From Flavisolibacter longurius (GTDB lineage Bacteria > Bacteroidota > Bacteroidia > Chitinophagales > Chitinophagaceae), in assembly GCA_014163555.1 (NCBI GenBank), contig JACJGO010000010.1:62001-126000 (forward strand): a stretch of 64,000 bases of DNA, in the 5' to 3' direction. The notes beneath the pieces are model-generated. The model saw only the letters and a list, made by a program, of their open reading frames with translations. It was not told the DNA's origin and did no database searches. Positions 17,266 to 25,079 of this stretch are shown one piece after another (position 1 is the first letter of the stretch; each line of letters begins with the position of its first letter). A program made the position numbers and the translations under genes.

Positions 17266-18546
17266 ATGCAAAGAAGACAGTTTCTAAAGCAAGGTGGTAC
17301 CGCAGCCCTAGGACTTGCTTTGTTACCCGGATTTGCCCGCAAAGCCGTGGCTAGTGACCGCATTCGTCTCGCGATTATTGGTTTGGGCGGCATGGGTAAC
17401 CAGCACCTGAAATGGTTTGCAGCCTTGCCGGAAGTGGAAATTGTAGCTCTCTGCGATGTGGACAAAGACCATCTGGACAAATCCCTGAAGTCGCTTTCTT
17501 CTTTACAACCCCAATCAAAGGCGCAGGGTTACGGCGATTTTCGCCAGGTACTCGACCGGAAGGACATTGATGCCATCAGTTGTGCCACTCCCGATCATTG
17601 GCATGCACAGATTGCGACGCTTGCTTTTGAAGCCGGAAAAGATGTGTATGGCGAAAAACCGTTATCGTATGACATTGGCGAAGGGCAAACGATGCTGAAA
17701 GCATTGAATCGTCACAAACGGGTTTTTCAAATGGGTAACCAGATCCATGCCGGCGACAACTTTCACCGCGTGGTGGAGATCATCCAATCCGGTGCGCTGG
17801 GGAAAATTCATACGGTACGGCTTTGGAAAAAAGGCTTACCACCGGAACTGGGCCCGGCACAGATCCAGTCGCCTCCTCCCACACTCGATTGGGACATGTG
17901 GCTTGGTCCCGCCCCTTATACCGACTACACGCCACAACGTTGCCACTTCACCTATCGTTATTTCCTGGATTATTCCGGCGGTGTATTTGCCGATTTCTGG
18001 TGTCACATTGCCGATGTGGTATACTGGTCACTTGATCCAAAAGGTTTAAAGACCATCACGGCCCGTGGAGAGGCGCCTGAAGGCATCAACGATGCCCCGA
18101 AATGGCTGGATGTTGATTACGAATTTGATGACCTTAAATTGTACTGGACCCATGAACCCCCGGATGTTCCCGGCGCAGCAGAACGTGAGATCGGGGCCTA
18201 CTTTGAAGGGGAAAAGGGTACGCTTATTTGCGATTACAACTCGAGGCTTATTTCCATAAATGGTGAAACGGTGCAGGACCTGCAACAAGTTCCTGTTCAC
18301 CTGGAACGTTCGCCTGGCCACCAGCAAAACTTTTTAGATGCTATCAAAAGCCGCAAACAACCGGAGTCAAATCTGGAGTATGCCCGTCGCATGACCCTGC
18401 CCATGCATTTGGGTCTTATCTCGTATCGGCTTGGCGGACGAAAGCTGGTGTGGGACAGCAGCCAGGAAAAATTTGTGGGCGACCAGGAAGCAAATGAGTG
18501 GCTGCACAGAGAATACCGGCAAAAATGGAACCTGCTATCTTCCTGA
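17266..18546 (+). CDS. Tat-exported Gfo/Idh/MocA family oxidoreductase
   Basis: A 426-residue NAD(P)-dependent sugar oxidoreductase. It starts with a twin-arginine signal (MQRRQFLKQGGTAALGLALL), then a Rossmann motif AIIGLGGMGNQH and the family's EKP motif with Lys131 (GEKPLSYDIG). The C-terminal half is the usual alpha/beta substrate domain with an HIADVVYWSLDP segment. Related exported enzymes oxidise the 3-hydroxyl of glycosides. Coupled to the DUF1080 gene just upstream, it fits the 3-keto-glycoside degradation route described in Bacteroides. Actual substrate is unknown. Confidence 0.9.
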   Translation: MQRRQFLKQGGTAALGLALLPGFARKAVASDRIRLAIIGLGGMGNQHLKWFAALPEVEIVALCDVDKDHLDKSLKSLSSLQPQSKAQGYGDFRQVLDRKDIDAISCATPDHWHAQIATLAFEAGKDVYGEKPLSYDIGEGQTMLKALNRHKRVFQMGNQIHAGDNFHRVVEIIQSGALGKIHTVRLWKKGLPPELGPAQIQSPPPTLDWDMWLGPAPYTDYTPQRCHFTYRYFLDYSGGVFADFWCHIADVVYWSLDPKGLKTITARGEAPEGINDAPKWLDVDYEFDDLKLYWTHEPPDVPGAAEREIGAYFEGEKGTLICDYNSRLISINGETVQDLQQVPVHLERSPGHQQNFLDAIKSRKQPESNLEYARRMTLPMHLGLISYRLGGRKLVWDSSQEKFVGDQEANEWLHREYRQKWNLLSS

Positions 18547-18732
18547 TTTTTCGGAATGCATCTTCTCTGAGAAGAAAAGAACGTGACCTTTGTTATACGT
18601 TTCTTTACCTATTTCCAGACTTGTATCCAGCGAAACAAAACGCAATAGAACCAGGGTCAGATAAAGCTATTTTGTCAGATACAAAAGGAAGAGGATTTAC
18701 TGATTGCGCAAAAAAATTCTTCCAGCAATAAA

Positions 18733-19167
18733 CTAGGCGAACAATTTTTCAACTTCACGGTCTCGGATATCATTGAGTGTTCTTCTTTCCAGTACCCGTA
18801 AAATGGCATCCCTTGCTTCTTTCATAATGGGACTAATGCCGCAAATTTTTTCATCACAATTTTCACAGGGTTTGTAGAAATACAGACTGGCACAACTGAG
18901 AAGAGCGATCGGTCCATCAACAATACGGATAATACGGGCCAATGGAATCTTTTTAGGCGCCTCGGCCAACCGGTAGCCACCATTCCGGCCGCGAATGCTG
19001 ATCAGGATTTCATGATTCCGGAGTTCGCAAAGAATGGCTTCCAAAAACTTGATGGGAATGTTTTTTTCACGGGCGATGGTGCCAATAAGCACAGGCGTTT
19101 CGTCTTTGTAATGATTGGCCAGATAAGCCAGGGCCTGCAAGGCATATTTTGTTTTCTGATTTAACAT
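18733..19167 (-). CDS. Rrf2 family transcriptional regulator with a four-cysteine cluster
   Basis: A 144-residue winged-helix regulator beginning MLNQKTKYALQALAYLA, typical of Rrf2, with the wing motif SIRGRNGGYRLA. The effector loop has Cys92, Cys101, Cys104 and Cys109, resembling the cluster-binding loop of IscR/NsrR, so an iron-sulfur cluster or a thiol-based signal is plausible; CymR of the same family senses cysteine status through a partner. It is divergent from the poly-Cys leader ORF and the receptor/YeiH genes, which are its likely targets. ATG at 19167 chosen by family N-terminus. Confidence 0.9.
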   Translation of the reverse strand: MLNQKTKYALQALAYLANHYKDETPVLIGTIAREKNIPIKFLEAILCELRNHEILISIRGRNGGYRLAEAPKKIPLARIIRIVDGPIALLSCASLYFYKPCENCDEKICGISPIMKEARDAILRVLERRTLNDIRDREVEKLFA

Positions 19168-19185
19168 GGATTGTTTTTCCAGCCA

Positions 19186-19217
19186 CAAATATCAGGCATC
19201 GGCAATGGATTTACAAC
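19186..19217 (-). promoter_or_regulatory. candidate promoter of the Rrf2 gene
   Basis: On the reverse strand GTTG is followed after 20 bases by GATATTTG, one base off the TAnnTTTG -7 consensus. The -7 element ends 18 bases before the start codon, giving a very short leader. Confidence 0.45.
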
Positions 19218-19399
19218 GGCACCTCTACGGATTTTAACGAAGTCTGCTCACGCAAAGAACAGAATCTGTTTTTAAACGAAGGAAAAAACAACTTTTCTGC
19301 AATCAAGGCAAGTAGAATCAAAATTGATCAGGATACTTTTTCTATCGAATGTGAACAGGATTTTGAAGTGTAAGCACGCCAAATTTTAATATAAGTAGC

Positions 19400-19415
19400 A
19401 CAACAAAGTTGTTGT
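19400..19415. promoter_or_regulatory. inverted repeat ACAACAA-AG-TTGTTGT
   Basis: A perfect 7-bp inverted repeat with a 2-base spacer. Its core CAACAA/TTGTTG is shared with the repeat at 19568-19590, which suggests the same protein could bind both. It lies about 230 bases upstream of the Rrf2 start. Confidence 0.4.
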
Positions 19416-19522
19416 ACACGACCACACTCCCGCTTACCTGTATCTACAACAAAACAATTTTCATCATTTTTTTTACCGGATCAGCAACCACTAAATCGTT
19501 GAATGGGAATACAAACGGGTTG

Positions 19523-19536
19523 TTTATACGTATAAA
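19523..19536. promoter_or_regulatory. 14-bp perfect palindrome TTTATACGTATAAA
   Basis: A fully symmetric 14-base site with no spacer, 45 bases upstream of the -35-region inverted repeat of the leader promoter. It is AT-rich, so chance cannot be excluded, but its position suits an activator or repressor site. Confidence 0.35.
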
Positions 19537-19567
19537 ATTATAGAAGCAATCACTTCCTATTAGGAAC

Positions 19568-19590
19568 GCCAACAAAAAAATTTTGTTGGC
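19568..19590. promoter_or_regulatory. 10-bp perfect inverted repeat overlapping the leader promoter
   Basis: GCCAACAAAA and TTTTGTTGGC form a perfect 10-bp inverted repeat with a 3-base spacer. The right arm contains the TTTG -33 element of the leader promoter, so a bound protein would directly affect transcription. The divergent Rrf2 regulator is the obvious candidate ligand. Confidence 0.6.
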
Positions 19591-19614
19591 ATTCAAACCA
19601 GACAACTATATTTG
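19582..19614 (+). promoter_or_regulatory. promoter of the poly-Cys leader / receptor / YeiH operon
   Basis: TTTG at 19582-19585 and TATATTTG at 19607-19614 with a 21-base spacer match the Bacteroidota consensus TTTG-N19-21-TAnnTTTG exactly. Transcription would start near 19620, about 35 bases before the leader ATG. Confidence 0.65.
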
Positions 19615-19655
19615 CCTATATAATTAGTAGGGATTTATTTTTATAACATCTTCGC

Positions 19656-19760
19656 ATGAAAAAGACAACAGTAAAACCAACGATGACAACTGTATGCAAA
19701 GCCTTTGAATCTATGGCGTATACTTGTTGTTGTTGCTGTTGTATTACTACATGCTGTTGA
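19656..19760 (+). CDS. poly-cysteine leader peptide (34 aa), candidate cysteine-responsive attenuator
   Basis: A short ORF running MKKTTVKPTM...FESMAYT, then six consecutive Cys codons, ITT and a final Cys pair before TGA. It has 9 Cys in 34 residues, eight of them in the last 11. It starts about 35 bases after a consensus promoter and precedes a 316-base untranslated leader and a receptor/YeiH operon. Such a peptide is a poor candidate for a metal-binding protein but is what a ribosome-stalling sensor of cysteinyl-tRNA supply would look like. Poly-cysteine leader ORFs with this role are known in mycobacteria; their use in Bacteroidota is inference. Coding is supported by ATG, promoter and composition, not by homology. 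Confidence 0.7.
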   Translation: MKKTTVKPTMTTVCKAFESMAYTCCCCCCITTCC

Positions 19761-20076
19761 CGCGAACCCAATTTCAAAGAACAGCCCTTCCACACACGAT
19801 TGCTTCAGTTAGGTGATTGAATTTGATCAAAAGATTTATTGTGCCTGTACTTACCGGTGCACAGCAAATCCGCAAACAAAACAATTGAAGTAAACCATAG
19901 TATATGCCAACGCTCCTCTCTTATCCGAATAAGTGCAGATTAATCTCCTGTTCACTCACACCATCTGCGTTCCGATGTTGTTGATTTCAGCAGTTCAGCA
20001 AACGATGCGCTGAAAGAACTATCGAACAAAATTTCTCTTCTCCCATTCCAAATTTTTTCTACTCACAACAAAAATT
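19761..20076 (+). promoter_or_regulatory. long untranslated leader between the poly-Cys ORF and the receptor gene
   Basis: A 316-base gene-free stretch. It contains a hairpin with arms TGTGCC and GG(T)GCACA at 19840-19863, another with perfect arms TTCAGC/GCTGAA at 19994-20014, and a symmetric TTGAA-TTTG-ATCAA sequence at 19817-19830 that is one base off an FNR/CRP-type box. No hairpin is followed by a strong T run, so a classical terminator is not obvious; folding or Rho-dependent control could still apply. Confidence 0.5.
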
Positions 20077-22626
20077 ATGAGAAAGCTCCTGATTTTCACC
20101 CTTACAATTTTATCGACCGCCACCTACGCTCAAACGGTTATCACCGGTGTCATTAAAGACAGTTTGGGAAATGCTTTAAGCAGCACATCCGTAACGATAA
20201 AAGGATCCAATGCTTTTTCACTCGCAAATGATAAGGGCGAATTTGGCATTCGCACCAAAACGCCACCACCATTCACATTAATCATTACCGCTGTAGGTTT
20301 TAAACAACAGGAGGTGCCAGTACAGGAAATTACAACAGCACCAATCGCCATTACCCTGGCAGAAAATACCGAGTTGACAGAGATGGTGATCACCTCCCGC
20401 CGCCGGATTGAAACTGCCCAAACGGTTCCGATACCGATATCTGTGATTGGCGGCGCACAGGTCGCTGATGCCGGTGCATTTAATGTAAACCGGCTGAAAG
20501 AATTGGTTCCTACTGTTCAGCTGTATTCGTCCAATCCACGTAACACCACCCTGAATGTGCGTGGCTTGGGTTCTACATTCGGACTTACCAATGATGGCAT
20601 TGACCCGGGTGTTGGCTTCTATGTCGATGGCGTGTACTATGCACGGCCGGCTGCTACCGCACTGGATTTTATTGATGTAGAACGGGTTGAGGTGTTGCGC
20701 GGACCGCAGGGCACCCTGTTTGGCAAAAACACAACGGCCGGAGCGTTTAATGTGACCACCAAAAAACCAAGCTTCATTCCTGGGGCCAATTTTGAAGTGA
20801 GTTATGGAAACTATGGATATATACAGGCAAAAAGCTCGATCACCGGAGCGTTGGTTAAAAACAAACTGGCTGCACGCCTCTCCTTTTCCGGTACCCAACG
20901 CGATGGTGTGTTGTACAATGTGGCTACTCAGCAAAATGTGAATAACCTGAACAACATCGGCTTTCGCGGTCAGTTGTTATACACACCTTCCGATAAAGTA
21001 AGCATCACCCTGATAGGCGATGCCACCCAACAGCGGCCTAACGGGTATGCGCAGGTGTTTGCCGGCGTTGCACCAACCCAACGGGCTGCCTACAGGCAAT
21101 TTGAGCAAATTATTTCGGACCTGAACTACCAGCTTCCCAGCCGCAATCCTTTCGATCGGTTGATTGACCACAACACACCCTGGCGTTCAGGCAATGACCT
21201 GGGCGGTGTTTCGCTCAATTTCGATATTAAGCTGGGTGGTGGAACCCTCACTTCCACATCAGCATGGCGTTATTGGAACTGGGACCCTTCGAATGACAGG
21301 GATTTTACCGGGCTTTCAATCCTAAGCCTTTCCCAAGCCACTTCCAAACACCAGCAATGGACGCAGGAGATTCGATATGCGGGAAATTTATCTTCCCGAT
21401 TGAGTGGCGTGGTGGGCATATTTGCCATTGGCCAGGATTTGAAAACCGATCCTGAACACATTGAAGAATCCGGAAGTGATCAATGGCGTTTTTCGCAAAG
21501 CACCACCAGCGAAAAATGGAAAACACCGGGACTGTTTGAAGGCTTTGGCATCAAAACACGTTCACAGTTAAAAACCTTTGGCGGCGCTGTTTTCGGACAA
21601 TTGGACTGGGCCATCACACAACGCCTGCATGTGTTGCCCGGACTTCGTTATAATTACGACAAAAAAGATGTGGACTATCAACGCAGCACGTATGGTGGCC
21701 TGCAGACAACTGAGGCAGAGTTAATTGCCCTCAAAAATCTTGTGTACACAAATCAGGCGTTTGCCGCCAATGTGGATGAAAGCAATCTTTCCGGACAATT
21801 GACAATTTCGTATAAAGTTTCCTCACGTATCAACAGCTTTGCCACGGTTTCTACCAGTTACAAACCCATTGGAGTTAACCTGGGTGGATTGCCTACTTCC
21901 AGTGGCAAGGTGATGGTGGAACTGGCCCGCATTAAACCCGAATATGTCACTCATTACGAAGCAGGAATAAAAACCAATCCTGCAGAAAATGCAACGCTGA
22001 ATTTTGTGGTTCACAACACCCACATTAAAGACTATCAAACGCAGGTGCAGACGGCTGAAGTTGGTGTAAACCGTGGCTATCTGGCCAATGCAGAAAAAGT
22101 ACGGGTACGGGGTGCCGAACTGGATGCCACCATTCGTACCTCTCAGCACTTTTCCCTGTACGGTTCAGTGGCTTATACAGACGCTAAATATGTTTCCTTC
22201 ACCAACGCACCGGTACCGCTGGAAGAAACCGGTGGACCATCCGCATTCAAAGATGTTTCCGGTGGCGCTCTTCCGGGGGTCTCCAAGTGGGTGTCCTCCG
22301 TAGGCGGTGAATTTTCTTCGAAAGAAAGCAAGGCACTGGGCCAGGAAGGAAAATATTTTATCGCATTCGATACCTATTACCGTTCTTCTTTTTCCTCCAG
22401 CCCCTCTCCTTCCCTCTACCTGAATATTGATGGATATGCTTTGCTTAACGGTAGAGTGGGTTTCAAAGCAACCAAGGGACTATCGTTTTTTGCCTGGGGT
22501 CGTAATCTTTTAAATAAAGATTATTTTGAACAGTTGCTGCCCGCTGCCGGTAACGCCGGTCATTATGCCTGTGTATTGGGCGATCCGAGAACCTATGGGG
22601 TAACACTGCGTTATGCTGTACGATAG
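20077..22626 (+). CDS. TonB-dependent outer-membrane receptor with carboxypeptidase-regulatory-like domain
   Basis: An 849-residue receptor. It has a signal peptide (MRKLLIFTLTILSTATYAQ), a CarboxypepD_reg-like beta-sandwich at about residues 20-95, a plug domain with VLRGPQGTLFGKNTTAGAFNV at about 205-225, and a beta barrel ending in a typical aromatic-rich strand (YGVTLRYAVR). The plug wording is closer to proteobacterial-style receptors than to SusC, and no SusD partner follows. It is followed by a putative sulfate exporter, which suggests a sulfur-containing substrate such as a sulfonate or sulfate ester (inference). Confidence 0.92.
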   Translation: MRKLLIFTLTILSTATYAQTVITGVIKDSLGNALSSTSVTIKGSNAFSLANDKGEFGIRTKTPPPFTLIITAVGFKQQEVPVQEITTAPIAITLAENTELTEMVITSRRRIETAQTVPIPISVIGGAQVADAGAFNVNRLKELVPTVQLYSSNPRNTTLNVRGLGSTFGLTNDGIDPGVGFYVDGVYYARPAATALDFIDVERVEVLRGPQGTLFGKNTTAGAFNVTTKKPSFIPGANFEVSYGNYGYIQAKSSITGALVKNKLAARLSFSGTQRDGVLYNVATQQNVNNLNNIGFRGQLLYTPSDKVSITLIGDATQQRPNGYAQVFAGVAPTQRAAYRQFEQIISDLNYQLPSRNPFDRLIDHNTPWRSGNDLGGVSLNFDIKLGGGTLTSTSAWRYWNWDPSNDRDFTGLSILSLSQATSKHQQWTQEIRYAGNLSSRLSGVVGIFAIGQDLKTDPEHIEESGSDQWRFSQSTTSEKWKTPGLFEGFGIKTRSQLKTFGGAVFGQLDWAITQRLHVLPGLRYNYDKKDVDYQRSTYGGLQTTEAELIALKNLVYTNQAFAANVDESNLSGQLTISYKVSSRINSFATVSTSYKPIGVNLGGLPTSSGKVMVELARIKPEYVTHYEAGIKTNPAENATLNFVVHNTHIKDYQTQVQTAEVGVNRGYLANAEKVRVRGAELDATIRTSQHFSLYGSVAYTDAKYVSFTNAPVPLEETGGPSAFKDVSGGALPGVSKWVSSVGGEFSSKESKALGQEGKYFIAFDTYYRSSFSSSPSPSLYLNIDGYALLNGRVGFKATKGLSFFAWGRNLLNKDYFEQLLPAAGNAGHYACVLGDPRTYGVTLRYAVR

Positions 22627-22646
22627 ATAGCCTTCCTTTTGTTATT

Positions 22647-22689
22647 CATACAGCAATCCTGTGATCCCTCACCGTGGTATTGCTGTATG
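22647..22689 (+). promoter_or_regulatory. intercistronic hairpin between receptor and YeiH genes
   Basis: CATACAGCAAT and ATTGCTGTATG are a perfect 11-bp inverted repeat with a 21-base loop, 20 bases after the receptor stop and 62 bases before the next start. There is no T run, so an mRNA-processing or stability element is more likely than a terminator. Confidence 0.55.
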
Positions 22690-22751
22690 CCTAAAAGAAA
22701 CGAGCATTCACACAGGATCTTATTGATACATTGCCGTCAGAAACAAAATCA

Positions 22752-24065
22752 ATGGAAGCAAGTACACAAACAAACAAAGGCCAGTTTTCAGAAGATAGTT
22801 GGGCAGTTGCCATCGGCAGTACACTGATTGCGTTGACCCTTCTCCTTGCGTTGCTGAATCCGGCCTATAAATTCACGACACCAAACTACAAATGGCAAAA
22901 CAGTACTGAGCTGTTTAGCAAAGTCTTTTCACCTGGCAATCTGGTGATCATCGTCGGGACCGGGCTTTTGCTGGCGCTAGTGGCTTCTGTTGCCATCCTG
23001 TTTTCAAGGGGAAGTGTAAAAAGGTTCCTGCCCGGATTTGCGATCTTGTACAGTCTGGCTGTATTGTCGTTTGTAATGGCCGGCAATCAATCCCTGAATG
23101 CTTACGGCATCGAGTATGTGATATTTGCCCTGGTTGCGGGTCTTTTGCTCAACAACCTGTTCTCGCTGCCGCGATGGTTAAAAGATGCTGCACGATCAGA
23201 ATTTTTTATCAAAACCGGATTGGTGATACTGGGCAGCAGTGTATTGTTTACTGATATTTTAAAAGCCGGCTTTCCGGGTTTGATTCAGGCCATTTTAGTA
23301 GTTGCTGCGGTGTGGTTTTTTGCTATGTGGCTGAGCCGCCGTTTGAAAGTGGATGATGAATTTGCTGTGATCCTGGCTTCAGCCGTTTCCATTTGTGGTG
23401 TTTCGGCAGCCATTGTGGCCGCCGGGGCCATTGGTGGCGACAAAAAAAAGCTTTCCTATGTCACCACACTGGTTCTTTTGGTCGCGATCCCCATGTTGCT
23501 GTTGCAGCCCTGGGCGGTGAAATATTTTGGCATTCCGGAGATTGTTGGCGGTGCCTGGCTCGGCGGCACACTGGACACAACGGCTTCAGTCACTGCTGCC
23601 TCAGAAATCCTGGGACCACTGGCCGTGAAAGTGGGTGTTATCATCAAGTTCTCGCAAAACGTTCTGATTGGATTGGCAGCGTTTTTCATTGCGTGGTGGT
23701 GGCTTTGGAAAAAGAAAGAAGGCAATCTGCAAACGGGCGAAAAGCCTTCCCTGCAGCTGGTTTGGAGCCGCTTCCCAAAATTTGTGATTGGCTTTATCCT
23801 GGTTTCGCTGCTCTTTTCCTTTATTGTTCCTGCTGCCACCACAAAACAAGTTAGCGGCATGTTGAACAGCCTTCGGTCGGCCTGGTTTGCTTTAGCTTTT
23901 GTAGCAATAGGCATCGAAGCAAGGTTTGCCGATTTGGTAAGCGTTCAGGGAGGAAGACCCGCCATCAGTTTTATTACAGCTCAACTCTTCAATATAATCT
24001 GGACACTGATCGTTGCCTATGTTTTATTCAGTGGACGGTTTTTTTCCTTGCCGGATATCAGATGA
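22752..24065 (+). CDS. YeiH family putative sulfate exporter
   Basis: A 437-residue inner-membrane protein with about ten hydrophobic segments. The motifs VILASAVSICGVSAAIVAAGAIGG and the later GGTLDTTASVTAA are hallmarks of the YeiH/UPF0324 family, annotated as putative sulfate exporters; direct transport data for the family are limited. ATG at 22752 chosen; a TTG 21 bases earlier is in frame. Being behind a poly-Cys leader and a receptor, it probably belongs to a sulfur uptake and balance operon, for example disposing of sulfite or sulfate released from an imported substrate (inference). Confidence 0.88.
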   Translation: MEASTQTNKGQFSEDSWAVAIGSTLIALTLLLALLNPAYKFTTPNYKWQNSTELFSKVFSPGNLVIIVGTGLLLALVASVAILFSRGSVKRFLPGFAILYSLAVLSFVMAGNQSLNAYGIEYVIFALVAGLLLNNLFSLPRWLKDAARSEFFIKTGLVILGSSVLFTDILKAGFPGLIQAILVVAAVWFFAMWLSRRLKVDDEFAVILASAVSICGVSAAIVAAGAIGGDKKKLSYVTTLVLLVAIPMLLLQPWAVKYFGIPEIVGGAWLGGTLDTTASVTAASEILGPLAVKVGVIIKFSQNVLIGLAAFFIAWWWLWKKKEGNLQTGEKPSLQLVWSRFPKFVIGFILVSLLFSFIVPAATTKQVSGMLNSLRSAWFALAFVAIGIEARFADLVSVQGGRPAISFITAQLFNIIWTLIVAYVLFSGRFFSLPDIR

Positions 24066-24112
24066 TTATTAAAGATTAGTCCGTTCATTTCTTTCATTAA
24101 ATAAAAGATAGA

Positions 24113-24880
24113 ATGAAGCACAGAAAACTCATCCTGCAAGCCATTTTATTCCTGGCGCTTCCGATATACGGTCTGGCACAACGAAAAGAAATTACGGAAG
24201 AAGAACAAGTATGGCTAGGCTATTTTAATCAAACGCGGTTCTCAGAAAAATGGGGCGGCTGGACCGATGTTCATCTACGCACAAAAGAGAATTTTTTCAC
24301 CCAGTTTTCGCAAGGACTTGTAAGGGTGGGTCTCACCTACTACATAAATAACGACACGAAATTGACAGCCGGCTATTCCTACGTTCATCACTTTCCGGCG
24401 GATAATCATAAAAATATTTCGCAACCGGAGCACAGGCCCTGGCAGCAACTGCAATGGCATACCCGCTTTCAAAAATTACGGATTATGCAGTGGTTCCGCC
24501 TGGAGGAACGCTTTCGACGGAAAATTTTAAACGATAACGAACTGGCCGATGGTTATCACTTCAACTTCCGGGGACGACACAACATACTGGGACAATTTGC
24601 CCTGTGCAGCCAACCCTTCAAACCCGGCACATTTTCATTTGTTTTATCAGATGAAGTGTTCCTGAATTTCGGAAAACAGATTGTTTATAATACGTTTGAC
24701 CAGAACCGGTTGTTTGCAGGTTTCGCATATTATCTCAACGACCACGATAACCTGCAGTTTGGGTATATGAATTTGTTTCAGCAACAAGCTTCCGGCAACC
24801 GATACCGTTCCCTCCACGTAGCAAGAATCTTTTTCTTTCATAACCTTGACTGGCGGAAAAGAAAGGAACCTGCAAAATGA
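24113..24880 (+). CDS. DUF2490 family outer-membrane protein
   Basis: A 255-residue protein with a signal peptide (ending GLAQ) and the DUF2490 pattern EEEQVWLGYFNQTRFSEKWGGWTDVHLR followed by alternating hydrophobic strands and an FRLEERFRRK segment. The family is predicted to form a small outer-membrane beta barrel of unknown function. It starts 47 bases after the YeiH stop and is probably the last gene of that operon. It could be an extra porin for the same substrate, but nothing in the sequence shows this. Confidence 0.85.
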   Translation: MKHRKLILQAILFLALPIYGLAQRKEITEEEQVWLGYFNQTRFSEKWGGWTDVHLRTKENFFTQFSQGLVRVGLTYYINNDTKLTAGYSYVHHFPADNHKNISQPEHRPWQQLQWHTRFQKLRIMQWFRLEERFRRKILNDNELADGYHFNFRGRHNILGQFALCSQPFKPGTFSFVLSDEVFLNFGKQIVYNTFDQNRLFAGFAYYLNDHDNLQFGYMNLFQQQASGNRYRSLHVARIFFFHNLDWRKRKEPAK

Positions 24881-25079
24881 AAGATTTGAAGACAATAAAA
24901 GGACAATTCTAGTTTTCAAGAAACTCTAATCCGATTCGCGGTCCGCATTGTTGAATTTAGAATGTGCAGCGCTCTACCTATGCTGTAAAGGTTGGCGTTA
25001 CTTTCTATTGCAGTTAATGGTGCAATGCAGCTGCGTTAAGCAGCTTTAAATGTGCCAGTCTCGTTTCCACCAAAATGGA

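Larger units (their letters stand above)
19218..19655. other. divergent control region between the Rrf2 gene and the poly-Cys leader
   Basis: About 440 AT-rich bases without a credible gene. It holds three perfect inverted repeats (19400-19415, 19523-19536, 19568-19590) and the leader promoter, each listed separately. This density of symmetric sites is the highest in the window. Confidence 0.6.

Noticed and set aside
19149-19373. 74-codon forward frame over the Rrf2 promoter
   Set aside because: Overlaps the Rrf2 start and promoter on the other strand and shows no coding character; the region is better explained as control DNA.
19817-19830. FNR/CRP-like TTGAA-TTTG-ATCAA
   Set aside because: One base off the consensus and located within the transcribed leader rather than near a promoter; kept only as a note.
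20278-20934. 218-codon reverse frame
   Set aside because: Antisense to the TonB receptor; composition is not protein-like.
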